Shown in pieces: positions 52,465 to 62,876 of a DNA stretch of 64,000 nt. The DNA comes from Ornithinibacillus caprae (GTDB taxonomy: Bacteria > Bacillota > Bacilli > Bacillales > Amphibacillaceae): contig NZ_WOCA01000004.1 of assembly GCF_009728145.1 (NCBI RefSeq), positions 186,001 through 250,000 of the forward strand, written 5' to 3'. The notes below the pieces were generated by a model. It worked only from the letters and a program-made list of their open reading frames with translations, had not been told where the DNA came from and did no database searches. Every line of letters begins with the position of its first letter. Within the stretch, counting starts at the first letter, position 1. The translations under genes and the position numbers were made by a program.

Positions 52465-54345
52465 ATGGGAAAAACGGAATTTAAAGCAGAATCCAAACGA
52501 TTACTGGACTTAATGATTAACTCTATTTATTCTCAGCGTGAAGTCTTTTTGCGGGAGTTAATTTCCAATGCTAGTGACGCAATAGACAAAATATATTACA
52601 AAGCTTTAACCGATGAAAAGCTTAACTTCAACCAAGATAATTACTACATAAAAGTAGATCCTAATAAGGATAAAAGAACGTTAACTATTACGGACACTGG
52701 TATTGGTATGACGAAGGAAGAGCTGGAGAATAACCTTGGTACCATTGCAAAAAGTGGGTCGTTATCCTTTAAAAATGAAAATGAAATAAAAGACGGTCAT
52801 GATATCATTGGACAGTTTGGTGTTGGTTTTTACGCTGCCTTTATGGTTGCTGACATTGTGACAGTAATTAGTAAGGCATTGGACAGTGACCAAGCCTATA
52901 AATGGGAATCTCAGGGATCTGATGGTTATACGATTGAGCCAGTTGATAAGGGCGATGTAGGAACCGAAATCATTTTAAAAATTAAAGAAAATACTGATGA
53001 AGAATCCTATGATGAATTTCTTGAAGAGTTTCGCTTGAAAGAAATCATCAAAAAATATTCCGATTTTATTCGTTATCCAATTAAAATGGACGTTACTGAA
53101 AGAAAGCTAAATGAGGGTAGCGATGACGAATACGAGGATGTTATTGAAGAACAAACCATAAATAGCATGGTGCCAATTTGGCGAAAAAATAAAAATGAGT
53201 TAACCGAGGAAGATTATACAAACTTTTACCAAGAAAAACGATATGGTTTTGATAAGCCATTAAAGCATATTCACGTAAGTGTAGATGGAACCATTCGGTA
53301 TAATGCTATCTTATACATTCCAGAAAATAGACCATTTGATTATTACTCACAGGATTATGAAAAAGGTCTAGAGTTATATTCCAATGGTGTGCTGATCATG
53401 GAAAAATGTGCAGACTTAATTCCAGATCATTTTAGCTTTGTAAAAGGTCTAGTGGACTCAGAAGACTTATCCCTAAACATTTCTAGGGAAATGCTCCAGC
53501 ATGATCGACAATTAAAGCTAATCGCAAAAAACATCAGTAAAAAAATAAAAACACAGCTACTAAACCTACAAAGAGATGAACGTGAACAGTATGAAAAGTT
53601 CTATGAAGCATTTGGCAGACAACTAAAATTTGGTGTGTATAATGACTTTGGAGCAAATAAAGATGTTTTAAAAGATCTTCTCATGTTCTACTCATCTAAA
53701 GAGAAAAAACTAGTTACGCTCGAGGAATATGTATCAAGAATGCCTGAGGAGCAAAAATATATTTACTATGCTACTGGAGATTCATATGAAAAAATTGAAA
53801 AGCTTCCGCAAACTGAATTAGTAGCAGATAAAGGCTATGAAATTCTTTACTTTACAGAAGAAATTGATGAATTTGCCATTCGTATGCTTATGAACTACAA
53901 CGATAAGGAATTCAAATCTGTATCAAGTGGAGATTTAGGTATAGACTCAGAAGAAACAAAAGAAACTGAGAATGAAAAAGAAGAGAATAAAGAACTGTTT
54001 GATTTAATGAAAGAAACACTTGCAGGAAAAGTAAAAGAAGTACGCGTATCTAAACGGTTAAAAACACATCCTGTTTGCTTATCTGCTGATGGTGAAATTT
54101 CCATTGAGATGGAAAAGGTAATTAACGCAATGCCTGACAATCAACAGATTAAAGCGGAAAAGATATTAGAAATTAATACAAATCATGAAATCTTCCAAGC
54201 ATTAAAGCAAGCATTTGAACAAGATAAGGAGAAAGTAAAATTATTTACAACCATATTATATAACCAAGCACTTTTAATTGAAGGATTACCAGTAGAGGAT
54301 CCGGTTGAGTTTACAAATAATATGTGTAAAGTGATGGTTTCATAA
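52465..54345 (+). CDS. htpG: HtpG, Hsp90-type chaperone
   Basis: A 626-residue Hsp90. The N-terminal GHKL ATPase domain shows [13 protein letters not shown] (catalytic Glu34 region), [11 protein letters not shown] and [13 protein letters not shown]. The middle domain has LNISREMLQ with the ATP-sensing Arg, and the dimerisation domain ends at residue 626. ATG 52465 follows GGAGAGG; an upstream ATG at 52444 overlaps CIRCE-proximal sequence and lacks a site. A perfect CIRCE lies just upstream, so it is heat-induced through HrcA, unlike B. subtilis htpG. Confidence 0.95.
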   Translation: MGKTEFKAESKRLLDLMINSIYSQREVFLRELISNASDAIDKIYYKALTDEKLNFNQDNYYIKVDPNKDKRTLTITDTGIGMTKEELENNLGTIAKSGSLSFKNENEIKDGHDIIGQFGVGFYAAFMVADIVTVISKALDSDQAYKWESQGSDGYTIEPVDKGDVGTEIILKIKENTDEESYDEFLEEFRLKEIIKKYSDFIRYPIKMDVTERKLNEGSDDEYEDVIEEQTINSMVPIWRKNKNELTEEDYTNFYQEKRYGFDKPLKHIHVSVDGTIRYNAILYIPENRPFDYYSQDYEKGLELYSNGVLIMEKCADLIPDHFSFVKGLVDSEDLSLNISREMLQHDRQLKLIAKNISKKIKTQLLNLQRDEREQYEKFYEAFGRQLKFGVYNDFGANKDVLKDLLMFYSSKEKKLVTLEEYVSRMPEEQKYIYYATGDSYEKIEKLPQTELVADKGYEILYFTEEIDEFAIRMLMNYNDKEFKSVSSGDLGIDSEETKETENEKEENKELFDLMKETLAGKVKEVRVSKRLKTHPVCLSADGEISIEMEKVINAMPDNQQIKAEKILEINTNHEIFQALKQAFEQDKEKVKLFTTILYNQALLIEGLPVEDPVEFTNNMCKVMVS

Positions 54346-54346
54346 T

Positions 54347-54377
54347 AAAAAAACAGGCCCAATTTGGCCTGTTTTTT
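54347..54377. terminator. Bidirectional terminator
   Basis: AAAAAACAGGCC and GGCCTGTTTTTT pair perfectly around a 5-nt loop, between the convergent htpG and zinc-lipoprotein genes. Confidence 0.92.
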
Positions 54378-55485
54378 ATCGTAACACTTGATTTAATACT
54401 TCTAAATTCCTGTTCATTAAACTAAAATAATCTTCTCCATTAGCAATATCTTCATCAGTTAATACAGATAAATTGTGTAAATACATTGCTTCTGCATTAA
54501 TTTCTTCACGAATTACCTCAGCAACCTTAGGTGTAATATTCTGTTCAAAGATAATATAGTTAATATCTTTTTCTGTTGCTAGATTAATAAGTTCAACTAG
54601 GTCTTTTTGAGATGGTTCATCACTCGAGGATAGACCTGCGATTGGGATTTGGTGAATTCCATAAGTCTCCTCCCAATACCCATATGCAGCATGGGATACG
54701 ACCATCTCTGGGTTTTCTTTTTCCTCTACTAATTCATGAAAAGCATGATCTAAATTCTCCAGCTCTGTTTTCAAAGCTTCATAGTTTTGCTCGAAATCTT
54801 CGGTTGCTTCTGGATGTAACTCAACCAAAGCATTTTTAATATTCTCAGCTAGTTTAATAGAACGATAAGGGTCTAACCAAACATGAGGGTCAAGATCACC
54901 ATGATCATGTCCGTGATCGTCATGTTCAACTTCATCATCATGGTCATGGTCTTCCTCATGAGATTCCTCTTCATGTTCATCATGCTCATGATTCTCGTGC
55001 TCGTGATCCTCGTGTTCATGATCTTCGTGCTCATCCTCATGTTCGTGACCTTCATGCCCGTGATCATGTTCATGCAAATGCTCGATAGTTTCTATATCTT
55101 GAGTTGCTTCTATAAGTACCACATCTTCATTTTCAAGAGCCGATGAAATTTTTTCTGCATAAGGTTCCATCCCTAAACCGTTAAAAATAAATGCATCTGC
55201 TCTTGCTATTTCAACCATTTCTTTGGAGGTTGGTTCATACGTATGGCTATCAGAGCCTGGAGGAATAATGCTTTCAACCTCGACGATATCCCCTCCGATT
55301 TTTTTAGCAAAATCTGCTAAAGGATACAAAGTTGTATAGATTGTTAATTTGTTTTCCACTAATTCTGTGTCATTATTATTTTCTCCATCAGAATTAGAAG
55401 TTTGTTTAACTTCAGTGTTACAGCCTATCAAACCGATTGTTAGAAATAATACCCCAAGTATTAATCCGATGTATTTTTTATTCAT
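54376..55485 (-). CDS. Zinc-binding lipoprotein (ZnuA/AdcA-like)
   Basis: A 369-residue cluster A-I metal-binding lipoprotein. The lipobox LIGCNT (Cys22) follows the signal helix. Metal ligands are His81 region (GSDSHTYEPT), His in LDPHVWLDP, His in VSHAAYGYW and the late Glu/Asp. A stretch of about 65 residues (138-203) is almost only His, Glu and Asp, the metal-gathering loop of ZnuA. Two Zur-box-like sites stand upstream. No permease or ATPase genes are adjacent. Confidence 0.92.
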   Translation of the reverse strand: MNKKYIGLILGVLFLTIGLIGCNTEVKQTSNSDGENNNDTELVENKLTIYTTLYPLADFAKKIGGDIVEVESIIPPGSDSHTYEPTSKEMVEIARADAFIFNGLGMEPYAEKISSALENEDVVLIEATQDIETIEHLHEHDHGHEGHEHEDEHEDHEHEDHEHENHEHDEHEEESHEEDHDHDDEVEHDDHGHDHGDLDPHVWLDPYRSIKLAENIKNALVELHPEATEDFEQNYEALKTELENLDHAFHELVEEKENPEMVVSHAAYGYWEETYGIHQIPIAGLSSSDEPSQKDLVELINLATEKDINYIIFEQNITPKVAEVIREEINAEAMYLHNLSVLTDEDIANGEDYFSLMNRNLEVLNQVLR

Positions 55486-55520
55486 TGTTCATCTCCTCTT
55501 CATTTGCTATTCAAAATTAT

Positions 55521-55560
55521 ATCGGAATCATTACGGTTTGTAAATAGTAATGATTCCGAT
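55521..55560. promoter_or_regulatory. Double Zur box
   Basis: ATCGGAATCATTAC (55521-55534) and GTAATGATTCCGAT (55547-55560) are exact inverted copies. Each half with its flank resembles the 7-1-7 Zur box TCGTAATnATTACGA (CCGTAAT-G-ATTCCGA on the minus strand, 12 of 14). It lies between the zinc lipoprotein and the divergent YibE/F genes. Confidence 0.8.
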
Positions 55561-55780
55561 TTGTTTTTTGTAAATATATATGCGAGCAAACTACTATTAT
55601 CCATACTATTTTTGGTGTTCCTATATTTTAATGTAAATTTTGCTCCCAGATTTGCTTTGTGAAATAATAAAAAACGTAGATATTTCTAAGGCAAATAAAC
55701 AAAGATCTATTTGAAAATTGATGGATTCCTCCTAATTTAGTTAACAACTCGGTTCCATCTTTATAGTTGGAGGTATTTTG

Positions 55781-56920
55781 GTGGATAGCTTAATAAATAT
55801 ATTTAAAAAAATTACTTACAAAAAGCTTTTATATTACATCTTTATGATAATTTGTTTTGTCGGATCCCTTATCTTTGTGAACAATAATTATTCTTTCTAT
55901 GAGCGTACTATAGCTCAAGTAATCACAACAAACCTTGAAGAGGAAGTTGAAATAAGTGACCGACATAATAATGAAGATCGTCTATTTACACAGCATATTA
56001 TTGCTGAAGTAAAAAATGGTCCAAAGAAAGGCGATCAGATCCACTTAACAAACGAGTATTCCTTATCTGGTGCTTATGATCAGGAATATCATGTTGGAAA
56101 TGAATTTTTTGTATTAATTGACAAGGACTCCGAAAAAAAAGCAAAATTAACTGGGTCCATTACTGATGTAAAGCGAGATAAAGTTCTTGTACTTGTCACC
56201 TGGATTTTTATTTTTACGCTATTATTAGTTGGAAAAAGACAAGGAATGTTAGCAATTATTAGCTTGGTAATTAATGCTGTCTTGTTATCATTTGCATTAG
56301 ATATTTATGTGAATACTTTTAACGTAAATTTGTTATTGATTTGTGGGATCAGTATAATATTGTTTACAATGATCTCATTATTACTGGTGAATGGTTTTAA
56401 TGAAAAATCATATGCAGCAATCGTTGCAACCCTGTTGGGAACTTTTCTCTCTTTAATAATAACTTACCTTGTCTTCGTATTAACTTCCGAAAGAGGTCTT
56501 CGTTATGAGGAAATGCAATTTCTAACACGTCCACCTCAATTGGTATTTATGGCAGGATTATTAATAGGTTCATTAGGGGCAGTAATGGATGTAGCTATTA
56601 CGATGTCTTCCTCTATTTTTAGTTTATATGAGAAGAATCACAATATTTCAGTAAAAGCACTTAAAGCTTCGGGGATGGAGATTGGAAAGGATATTATGGG
56701 GACAATGACTAATATTTTATTTTTTGCTTACATTAGTGGATCTATCCCTATGATGATTATCTATTTGAAGAACGCATCTACACTGTCATTTACCTTTTCT
56801 ATGAACCTTTCATTAGAATTAGCACGTGCCCTTGCTGGTGGTATTGGAATCGTGTTAACTATCCCGATAGGTGTATATATATCTATATATTTTGTTAACC
56901 GAAAGAGGACTAGATCATGA
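55781..56920 (+). CDS. YibE/F family membrane protein 1
   Basis: A 379-residue YibE/F-like (PF07907) protein. An N-terminal membrane helix (about 18-35) is followed by an outside domain of about 90 residues (TTNLEEEVEISDRHNNEDR and onward), then seven membrane helices with GAVMDVAITMSSSIF and GKDIMGTMTNILFFAYISG, the repeated family signatures. The function is unknown. GTG 55781 is placed 7 nt after GGAGG. It overlaps the next gene by 4 nt and shares an intergenic region with the Zur-controlled lipoprotein. Confidence 0.85.
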   Translation: MDSLINIFKKITYKKLLYYIFMIICFVGSLIFVNNNYSFYERTIAQVITTNLEEEVEISDRHNNEDRLFTQHIIAEVKNGPKKGDQIHLTNEYSLSGAYDQEYHVGNEFFVLIDKDSEKKAKLTGSITDVKRDKVLVLVTWIFIFTLLLVGKRQGMLAIISLVINAVLLSFALDIYVNTFNVNLLLICGISIILFTMISLLLVNGFNEKSYAAIVATLLGTFLSLIITYLVFVLTSERGLRYEEMQFLTRPPQLVFMAGLLIGSLGAVMDVAITMSSSIFSLYEKNHNISVKALKASGMEIGKDIMGTMTNILFFAYISGSIPMMIIYLKNASTLSFTFSMNLSLELARALAGGIGIVLTIPIGVYISIYFVNRKRTRS

Positions 56921-57690
56921 ATGTATTAGTAACTTTATCAATCATATTATTCTTATTAATGATCATGATAGGTGGGAAGAAAGGTGCACGGTCTTTTATA
57001 GCTTTATTTCTAAATTTTAGTGTGCTGGTCCTTACCATATTTTTTATGTTGGATCCTAATGCAGATCCAGTAGTAATCACCTTGATCGCATGTGCTGCGA
57101 TTAGTTGTATCAGTCTGTTTTATATTAATGAAGTAAACATTAAAACTACCACCGCATTTATCTCATCTATTATTACAGTGATAATTTTACTGCTGTTTAT
57201 AGTAATTGTGACTAAAAAGGCTATGATCCAGGGATTTAGTGAAGAAGAATCAGAGGAATTAAGTATTTATTCTCTTTATATTGGAGTAGATCTTGTAAAA
57301 ATTGGAACGTCCGTAATTATTATGAGTACGATAGGTGCTATAACGGATATTGCCATTTCTATTACATCACCCATGCGAGAAATTTTTCATCATAACCCAA
57401 CCATAAGTAGAAAATCACTATTTATGTCTGGTCTAAGTATCGGGAAGGATATATTAGGGACAAGTGCTAATACGTTGTTTTTTGCATTCTTTGGAGGGTA
57501 TATGGGGTTGCTTATTTGGTTTAAAGATTTATCGTATTCTACAGGGGCAATCGTAAATTCCAAAGTATTTAGCGCTGAAATGATAACGATACTTTGCGCT
57601 GGAATTGGCGTAGCTCTAACAATTCCTATTAGTTCCGGAATTACGGCATATTTATTAGTGAAAGGAAGAGAAAAAAGTAAAGAAACTTAA
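56917..57690 (+). CDS. YibE/F family membrane protein 2
   Basis: A 257-residue YibE/F-like protein with seven membrane helices and no outside domain. It repeats the signatures GAITDIAISITSPM and GKDILGTSANTLFFAFFGG of its neighbour, so the two are paralogous partners, likely one complex. The coupled start (ATGA overlap) supports fixed stoichiometry. A role in metal or ion movement is only a guess from the divergent zinc lipoprotein. Confidence 0.85.
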   Translation: MNVLVTLSIILFLLMIMIGGKKGARSFIALFLNFSVLVLTIFFMLDPNADPVVITLIACAAISCISLFYINEVNIKTTTAFISSIITVIILLLFIVIVTKKAMIQGFSEEESEELSIYSLYIGVDLVKIGTSVIIMSTIGAITDIAISITSPMREIFHHNPTISRKSLFMSGLSIGKDILGTSANTLFFAFFGGYMGLLIWFKDLSYSTGAIVNSKVFSAEMITILCAGIGVALTIPISSGITAYLLVKGREKSKET

Positions 57691-57806
57691 CCATCCGTAT
57701 AGTTATAAAAATATATGTACAAGTATTGTTCCTTTCCATGCTTTTTCCTGTTCATCATTTCTTTTTCACATCATAAAATATAAAAAGCAATCATGGAGGG
57801 ATCAAC

Positions 57807-59213
57807 TTGACGGAATCAAAGGAGCTAACTAAAGCGATTGATGAAATTACAGAAATAGCATCCGGATTTGGTTTAGATTTTTACCCAATGCGCTATGAAA
57901 TCTGTCCTGCTGATATTATTTATACATTTGGGGCGTACGGAATGCCAACTCGATTTTCACACTGGAGCTTTGGAAAACAATTTCACAAAATGAAACTCCA
58001 ATATGACCTTGGTTTAAGTCAAATTTATGAGTTAGTAATTAATTCTGATCCTTGTTACGCCTTTTTATTAGATTCCAATACGCTAATTCAAAATAAATTG
58101 ATTATTGCTCATGTATTGGCACACTGTGACTTTTTCAAAAATAATGTACGATTTTCTAATACGAGACGCGATATGGTTGAAAGTATGACAGCTACGGCTG
58201 AACGTATTGCCAATTATGAAATGATCCATGGAAAAGATGAAGTGGAAAGCTTTCTGGATGCGGTACTATCAATTCAAGAGCATATTGATCCATCCATAGT
58301 AAGGCCGAAGCTTCCATCTTATGAGATAGAAGAAAAGGAAGAAAAAAAGATGAAACAACAAACACCTTACGATGATTTATGGGACTTGGATCATGTGAAA
58401 TCAGATATTGAACCAGCGGCAAAGGTACGTAAAAAGTTCCCACCCAAGCCAGAAAAAGATTTATTACTCTTTATTCAAGAATACAGTCGCGAACTTGAGG
58501 ATTGGCAGCGAAATATTCTAACCATGATGAGAGAGGAAATGTTATATTTTTGGCCACAGTTAGAGACAAAGATCATGAACGAAGGCTGGGCTTCCTACTG
58601 GCATCAACGCATCTTGCGAGAAATGGATCTAACCTCAGAAGAAACAATCGAGTTTGCCAAACTAAATGCAAGTGTTGTTGCGCCATCTAAACAGCAAATT
58701 AATCCATATTATCTCGGTTTGAAAATCTTTGAAGATATTGAAGAGCGCTATAATAATCCAACCGATGAAATGAAGGAACGTGGAGTAGAATCTGATTCTG
58801 GTAGGGAAAAGATTTTTGAAGTTCGTGAAATCGAGTCGGATATTTCCTTTATCCGAAACTACCTTACCAAAGACCTTGTACAGCAAGAAGATATGTATTT
58901 GTTTGAAAAACAAGGGGAGTATTATCGTATAACAGATAAGGATTATGAAAATGTCAGGGACCAGCTTGTATCCATGCGGGTAAATGGTGGGTTTCCTTAT
59001 ATCACGGTAGAGAATGGTGATTATATGCGGAATGGAGAATTGTATTTAGTGCATAGTTATGAAGGGACAGAGCTTGATATAAAATACTTGGAGAATGTAT
59101 TGCCGTATATTTATCAACTATGGGGACGGAAAGTGTATATGGAAACGGTTGTGGATGATAAGGAAGTGGTTTATTCGTTTAATGGGGATAAGGTTTACCG
59201 GCGGTTGATGTGA
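57807..59213 (+). CDS. spoVR: SpoVR, spore cortex-related protein
   Basis: A 468-residue SpoVR-like protein, the same length as in B. subtilis. Family blocks include [82 protein letters not shown] and [12 protein letters not shown]. It acts in spore cortex formation, with an unknown mechanism, and usually travels with prkA and yhbH. The start is TTG 57807 behind GGAGGG. It ends at a strong terminator. Confidence 0.94.
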   Translation: MTESKELTKAIDEITEIASGFGLDFYPMRYEICPADIIYTFGAYGMPTRFSHWSFGKQFHKMKLQYDLGLSQIYELVINSDPCYAFLLDSNTLIQNKLIIAHVLAHCDFFKNNVRFSNTRRDMVESMTATAERIANYEMIHGKDEVESFLDAVLSIQEHIDPSIVRPKLPSYEIEEKEEKKMKQQTPYDDLWDLDHVKSDIEPAAKVRKKFPPKPEKDLLLFIQEYSRELEDWQRNILTMMREEMLYFWPQLETKIMNEGWASYWHQRILREMDLTSEETIEFAKLNASVVAPSKQQINPYYLGLKIFEDIEERYNNPTDEMKERGVESDSGREKIFEVREIESDISFIRNYLTKDLVQQEDMYLFEKQGEYYRITDKDYENVRDQLVSMRVNGGFPYITVENGDYMRNGELYLVHSYEGTELDIKYLENVLPYIYQLWGRKVYMETVVDDKEVVYSFNGDKVYRRLM

Positions 59214-59230
59214 AGGACTATTGTGGAATG

Positions 59231-59261
59231 AGAGCTTGATATATTTATCGAGCTCTTTTTT
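59231..59261 (+). terminator. Terminator after spoVR
   Basis: AGAGCTTGAT and ATCGAGCTCT pair (one G-T), followed by TTTTT. The following stretch to 59492 holds nothing that I recognise. Confidence 0.82.
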
Positions 59262-59492
59262 ATCGTAACTATTCCTAATAAATTTCTAAATCTTTTTTAA
59301 CTGATGGATGACAACAGCTCCCGATACCCATGCTTCTTAAAGGAAAATTAGAAAAAAACACGACAAAGAATCACTTATATATTTACAAAATTCTTGTCGG
59401 AATCTTGTTTAGGGGAATTATCCCACTCATTTAGCGGTTAGAGTTTTGATCATATTGTTCAGCCCATTTACAAAAACTTAACAAATAGTAAA

Positions 59493-59526
59493 TTGAATAT
59501 ATAAGCAAATCATTATATAATGATTT
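59493..59526 (+). promoter_or_regulatory. ars promoter and ArsR operator
   Basis: TTGAAT (59493-59498), 17 nt, TATAAT (59516-59521). A perfect 20-bp palindrome (AAATCATTAT and its complement, 59507-59526) covers the -10 box, the position for ArsR repression released by arsenite. Confidence 0.8.
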
Positions 59527-59553
59527 ACAAATTGATAAAGGTGGTGTTAGGAT

Positions 59554-59898
59554 ATGTTAAAAACTTCAATTGAGATGGATAAAGCTGCAAGTATATTAAA
59601 ATTATTAGGAGACAAAACTCGTTTAACTATGATGAAAATACTCGACAAACATGATTGTTGTGTTTGTGAGTTTGTGGAGATCTTTAAGACCAGTCAACCT
59701 TCAATCAGTCAACACTTACGTAAACTAAGGGATATAGGTTTGGTTAAAGAAGAGCGGAGGGGTCAATGGATTTTTTACTCGATTAATAAAAGCAATGAAT
59801 ATTATCCATTTATTGAACAAATTCTAAATCAACTACCTAGTCAAGATGATAAATTAAAAGAATTAGAAGAACAAGGTGCACGAATAACTTGTTGTTAA
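59554..59898 (+). CDS. arsR: ArsR arsenite-responsive repressor
   Basis: A 114-residue ArsR/SmtB winged-helix repressor. The metalloid site C35-C36-V-C38-EF lies in the start of the DNA-binding helix (family ELCVCDL), and the recognition helix is QPSISQHLRKLRDIGLVKEER. A second Cys pair closes the protein (113-114). GGTGGTG precedes ATG. It heads arsR-arsB-arsC, whose promoter carries a palindrome over the -10 box. Confidence 0.93.
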   Translation: MLKTSIEMDKAASILKLLGDKTRLTMMKILDKHDCCVCEFVEIFKTSQPSISQHLRKLRDIGLVKEERRGQWIFYSINKSNEYYPFIEQILNQLPSQDDKLKELEEQGARITCC

Positions 59899-59913
59899 TT
59901 GGGGGTAACGAAA

Positions 59914-61212
59914 TTGTCATCAATGGTTATACTAGCCATATTAATCTTCTTAGTCACTTTAGTCCTAGTCATCTGGCAACCAAAAGGACTGTCAATTGGC
60001 TGGTCGGCATGTGGTGGAGCTGTATTAGCATTACTTGTAGGAGTCGTAGGTTTTCAAGATGTAATAGAGGTTACAGGAATTGTATGGAATGCAACATTAG
60101 CATTTGTAGCTATTATTCTTATTTCATTAGTTTTAGATAAAATTGGATTTTTCGAGTGGGCATCATTACACATGGCAAGAGCTGCAAAAGGTAATGGGAT
60201 CAAGATGTTTGTTTATGTCAGTATTTTAGGGGCGATAGTTGCGGCTTTCTTTGCTAATGACGGTGCAGCGTTAATTCTAACTCCGATTGTACTGGCGATG
60301 GTTAGAAATTTAAATTTTAAAGAGAAAATGGTATTTCCATTTATTATGGCAAGTGGATTTATTGCTGATACAACTTCACTGCCACTTGTTGTTAGTAACC
60401 TGGTAAATATTGTTTCAGCAGATTTCTTTAATATTGGATTTGTAGAATATGCAATGAGAATGTTTATTCCAAATCTATTTTCACTCGTTGCAACTATAGG
60501 TGTCCTCTTATTTTACTTTAGAAAAAGTATCCCTAGAAATTATGATTTATCTCAACTGAAGAAACCAGCTGAAGCAATAAAGGACCAAAGGATGTTCCAA
60601 CTTTCTTGGTACGTTCTTGGAGTACTATTAGTCGGTTATTTTGTCAGTGAATTCATCAATCTTCCGGTTTCTATTGTGGCTGGAATAATTGCAATCTTCT
60701 TCTTGCTGATGGCAAGAAATAGTGCGGTGGTTAATACGACTGCTGTTATCAAAGACGCACCATGGGCGATCGTTTTTTTCTCTATTGGAATGTATGTTGT
60801 TGTATTTGGATTACGAAATGCTGGATTAACAGACATTTTAGCAAGTGTTATCCAACTTGCGGCAGAGGAAGGATTATTTGTAGCAACTATTTCAATGGGA
60901 TTCATCGCTGCAATTCTTTCATCGATTATGAATAACATGCCAACTGTTATGATTGATGCTATCGCAATCGCGGAAACAGACACAACAGGTGTTATTCGAG
61001 AAGCGTTAATTTATGCCAATATTATCGGTTCTGACTTAGGTCCAAAAATCACACCGATTGGTTCACTAGCAACTTTGTTATGGCTCCATGTACTATCACA
61101 AAAAGGTGTGAAAATATCATGGGGAACGTATTTTAAAACAGGGATTGTTTTAACACTACCAATATTATTTATTACATTATTAGGTCTTTATTTAACATTA
61201 ACTATACTTTAA
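59914..61212 (+). CDS. arsB: ArsB arsenite efflux permease
   Basis: A 432-residue arsenite/H+ antiporter with about 11-12 membrane helices, very like ArsB of the B. subtilis skin element ([105 protein letters not shown]). It expels arsenite produced by ArsC. The TTG at 59914 lies 7 nt after GGGGGT; the ATG at 59923 is an alternative. It starts 15 bp after arsR. Confidence 0.93.
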   Translation: MSSMVILAILIFLVTLVLVIWQPKGLSIGWSACGGAVLALLVGVVGFQDVIEVTGIVWNATLAFVAIILISLVLDKIGFFEWASLHMARAAKGNGIKMFVYVSILGAIVAAFFANDGAALILTPIVLAMVRNLNFKEKMVFPFIMASGFIADTTSLPLVVSNLVNIVSADFFNIGFVEYAMRMFIPNLFSLVATIGVLLFYFRKSIPRNYDLSQLKKPAEAIKDQRMFQLSWYVLGVLLVGYFVSEFINLPVSIVAGIIAIFFLLMARNSAVVNTTAVIKDAPWAIVFFSIGMYVVVFGLRNAGLTDILASVIQLAAEEGLFVATISMGFIAAILSSIMNNMPTVMIDAIAIAETDTTGVIREALIYANIIGSDLGPKITPIGSLATLLWLHVLSQKGVKISWGTYFKTGIVLTLPILFITLLGLYLTLTIL

Positions 61213-61227
61213 TAAAGGAGAATCATC

Positions 61228-61647
61228 ATGGCTAAAAAAGTAATCTATTTTTTATGTACAGGTAATTCTTGCAGAAGCCAAATGGCAGAAGGCTGGGCCA
61301 AAAAACATCTAGGGGACGAATGGGAAGTAAAAAGCGCAGGAATTGAAGCTCACGGTCTAAACCCAAATGCTGTAAAAGCGATGAAAGAAGTAAATATTGA
61401 TATTTCGGACCAAACGTCAGATATAATTGACTCGGAAATTTTAAATAACGCTACAATGGCAGTAACACTTTGCGGAGATGCAGCTGACAGATGCCCGATG
61501 ACACCTCCACACGTTAAACGTGAGCATTGGGGGTTTGATGACCCAGCAAAAGCAGAAGGAACAGAAGAAGAAAAATGGCAAGTATTCCAACGCGTTCGTG
61601 ATGAGATTGGCGAACGCATTAAGAAATTTGCGGAAACAGGTGAATAA
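61228..61647 (+). CDS. arsC: ArsC arsenate reductase, thioredoxin-coupled
   Basis: A 139-residue low-molecular-weight phosphatase-fold arsenate reductase. Cys10 begins the P-loop CTGNSCR, and the shuttle pair Cys82 and Cys89 ([10 protein letters not shown]) matches the S. aureus pI258 and B. subtilis thioredoxin-coupled type. It reduces arsenate to arsenite for ArsB. AAAGGAG lies upstream of ATG. It is the last intact gene of the operon, ending at a terminator. Confidence 0.95.
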   Translation: MAKKVIYFLCTGNSCRSQMAEGWAKKHLGDEWEVKSAGIEAHGLNPNAVKAMKEVNIDISDQTSDIIDSEILNNATMAVTLCGDAADRCPMTPPHVKREHWGFDDPAKAEGTEEEKWQVFQRVRDEIGERIKKFAETGE

Positions 61648-61649
61648 TT

Positions 61650-61682
61650 AAAAAGCCATGAACGTTTGTTTCATGGCTTTTC
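61650..61682 (+). terminator. Terminator of the ars operon
   Basis: AAAAGCCATGA and TCATGGCTTTT form a perfect 11-bp stem. Confidence 0.88.
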
Positions 61683-61695
61683 CTCTAAACAATAA

Positions 61696-61713
61696 TATAA
61701 GTATATACTTATA
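61696..61713. promoter_or_regulatory. Palindrome before the arsD relic (possible ArsR operator)
   Basis: TATAAGTATATACTTATA is a perfect 18-bp palindrome 17 bp before the arsD relic. It may have been the promoter-operator of a second ars transcript. Confidence 0.55.
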
Positions 61714-61730
61714 ATGATGAGAGGAGTTGA

Positions 61731-62023
61731 ATGTTATAAAAAAAAATGAAATCTACGATCCTGCGATGTGTTGTTCTACTGGGATATGTAATCCGAGTGT
61801 TGATCCTAATTTGACACGAGTAGTGTCAGCTATCTATTCTCTTGAATAAAAAAACTTTATTGTTACTAGGTATAATTCAGCCAATGAATCTGCCAAATAA
61901 GAAATACCTAACGAACTGGTTCGATCTCATCGTGGGGTGAATTCTGAAGACAACAACTTACTAGCTCACTTCCCGATTCGATTTTATCAAATCCTAACCT
62001 TCCCACCTGATATCAATTTATAG
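61731..62023 (+). pseudogene. arsD: arsD (arsenite metallochaperone) pseudogene
   Basis: GAGGAG precedes an ATG that soon stops. A frame two bases off then reads NEIYDPAMCCSTGICNPSVDPNL and TRVVSAIYSLE, the N-terminus of ArsD with its vicinal Cys pair and third Cys. A stop replaces the next residue, then KNFIVTRYNSANESAK, another stop and a poorly matching tail to 62023. One frameshift and two stops make it inactive. Intact ArsD passes arsenite to the ArsA ATPase, which is not present here. A perfect palindrome lies upstream. Confidence 0.85.
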
Positions 62024-62132
62024 ATGGATTAAAAAAATACTATTGTACTATTAATAGGTTTAGATGCGCATAAAATTGTTAGTTTGTATAACAATATCCA
62101 ATAAATAGAAATAAATATTGGAGGCTACTTTA

Positions 62133-62705
62133 ATGAATTATAGTCAATATTGGAATGAAATTTATGAAAAAAGTAGAGATTTAAATTCAACGCTTATTTC
62201 TTATTGGCAGCAATACTCCTTTATAGATTCATGGCAGTTTTGGTTTGTATTATCATTGTTCATAATCCCATTAGTAATTTTGTATTTTGCATTGGATCGA
62301 ACTAGAATTTTTGAAATATTATTTTTTGGTTATACCGTTCATATCCTATGGACATATGTAGATACAGTGTTAGGGTCCACTACTCTATTTGTCCATAAAT
62401 ACTTTTTAATTCCCCTATTACCTTTTGCCTTAAGTTTGTCTTCTGCATTGCTTCCGGTTGGGTTTTTGTTAATTTATCAATACTGTACGAACAATAATAA
62501 AAATTTCTACCTCTTTACCATTCTTATTAGTGCTATATTTGCTTTTGGATTTGCTTCTCTTGAAAGGTATATGGGCTTAGTCGAATTTAATAATGGGATG
62601 AATCAATTTTATGTTTTTTTGATTGATATCATCATAGCAGTGGTTGCGTTTTGGTTAACCAAATTTTTCCTGAAACTAAGGGATAACAAACATAAAAATA
62701 AGTAA
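62133..62705 (+). CDS. CBO0543-like membrane protein
   Basis: A 190-residue membrane protein with five helices (about 38-55, 62-80, 88-112, 122-145, 158-178) and a short basic C-terminus. It resembles a family of small Bacillaceae/Clostridium membrane proteins of the CBO0543 kind, of unknown function. ATG 62133 follows TTGGAGG at 8 nt. It stands alone between the arsD relic and an mscS gene. Confidence 0.65.
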   Translation: MNYSQYWNEIYEKSRDLNSTLISYWQQYSFIDSWQFWFVLSLFIIPLVILYFALDRTRIFEILFFGYTVHILWTYVDTVLGSTTLFVHKYFLIPLLPFALSLSSALLPVGFLLIYQYCTNNNKNFYLFTILISAIFAFGFASLERYMGLVEFNNGMNQFYVFLIDIIIAVVAFWLTKFFLKLRDNKHKNK

Positions 62706-62747
62706 GGCTTAGTTCTTTCAAGTAGTAAAGGTTACTAAATGATGTAC

Positions 62748-62775
62748 AGCTTAGAGACAACCTCTAAGCTATTTT
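62748..62775 (+). terminator. Terminator after the CBO0543-like gene
   Basis: AGCTTAGAG and CTCTAAGCT form a perfect 9-bp stem, then ATTTTC. Confidence 0.75.
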
Positions 62776-62876
62776 CATATGTTTAAAATTAAGTTATAAG
62801 GGAATCTATTTTGTATTAGTAAATAGACTAGGTTAAAATAGGAACTAAACGTTAAAAAATACATAGAGGTGAGTTC

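Noticed and set aside
54883-55146. An 87-codon Met/Val/Ile-rich frame opposite the His-rich region of the zinc lipoprotein
   Set aside because: It is the antisense reading of CAT/GAA/GAT repeats and has no ribosome site.
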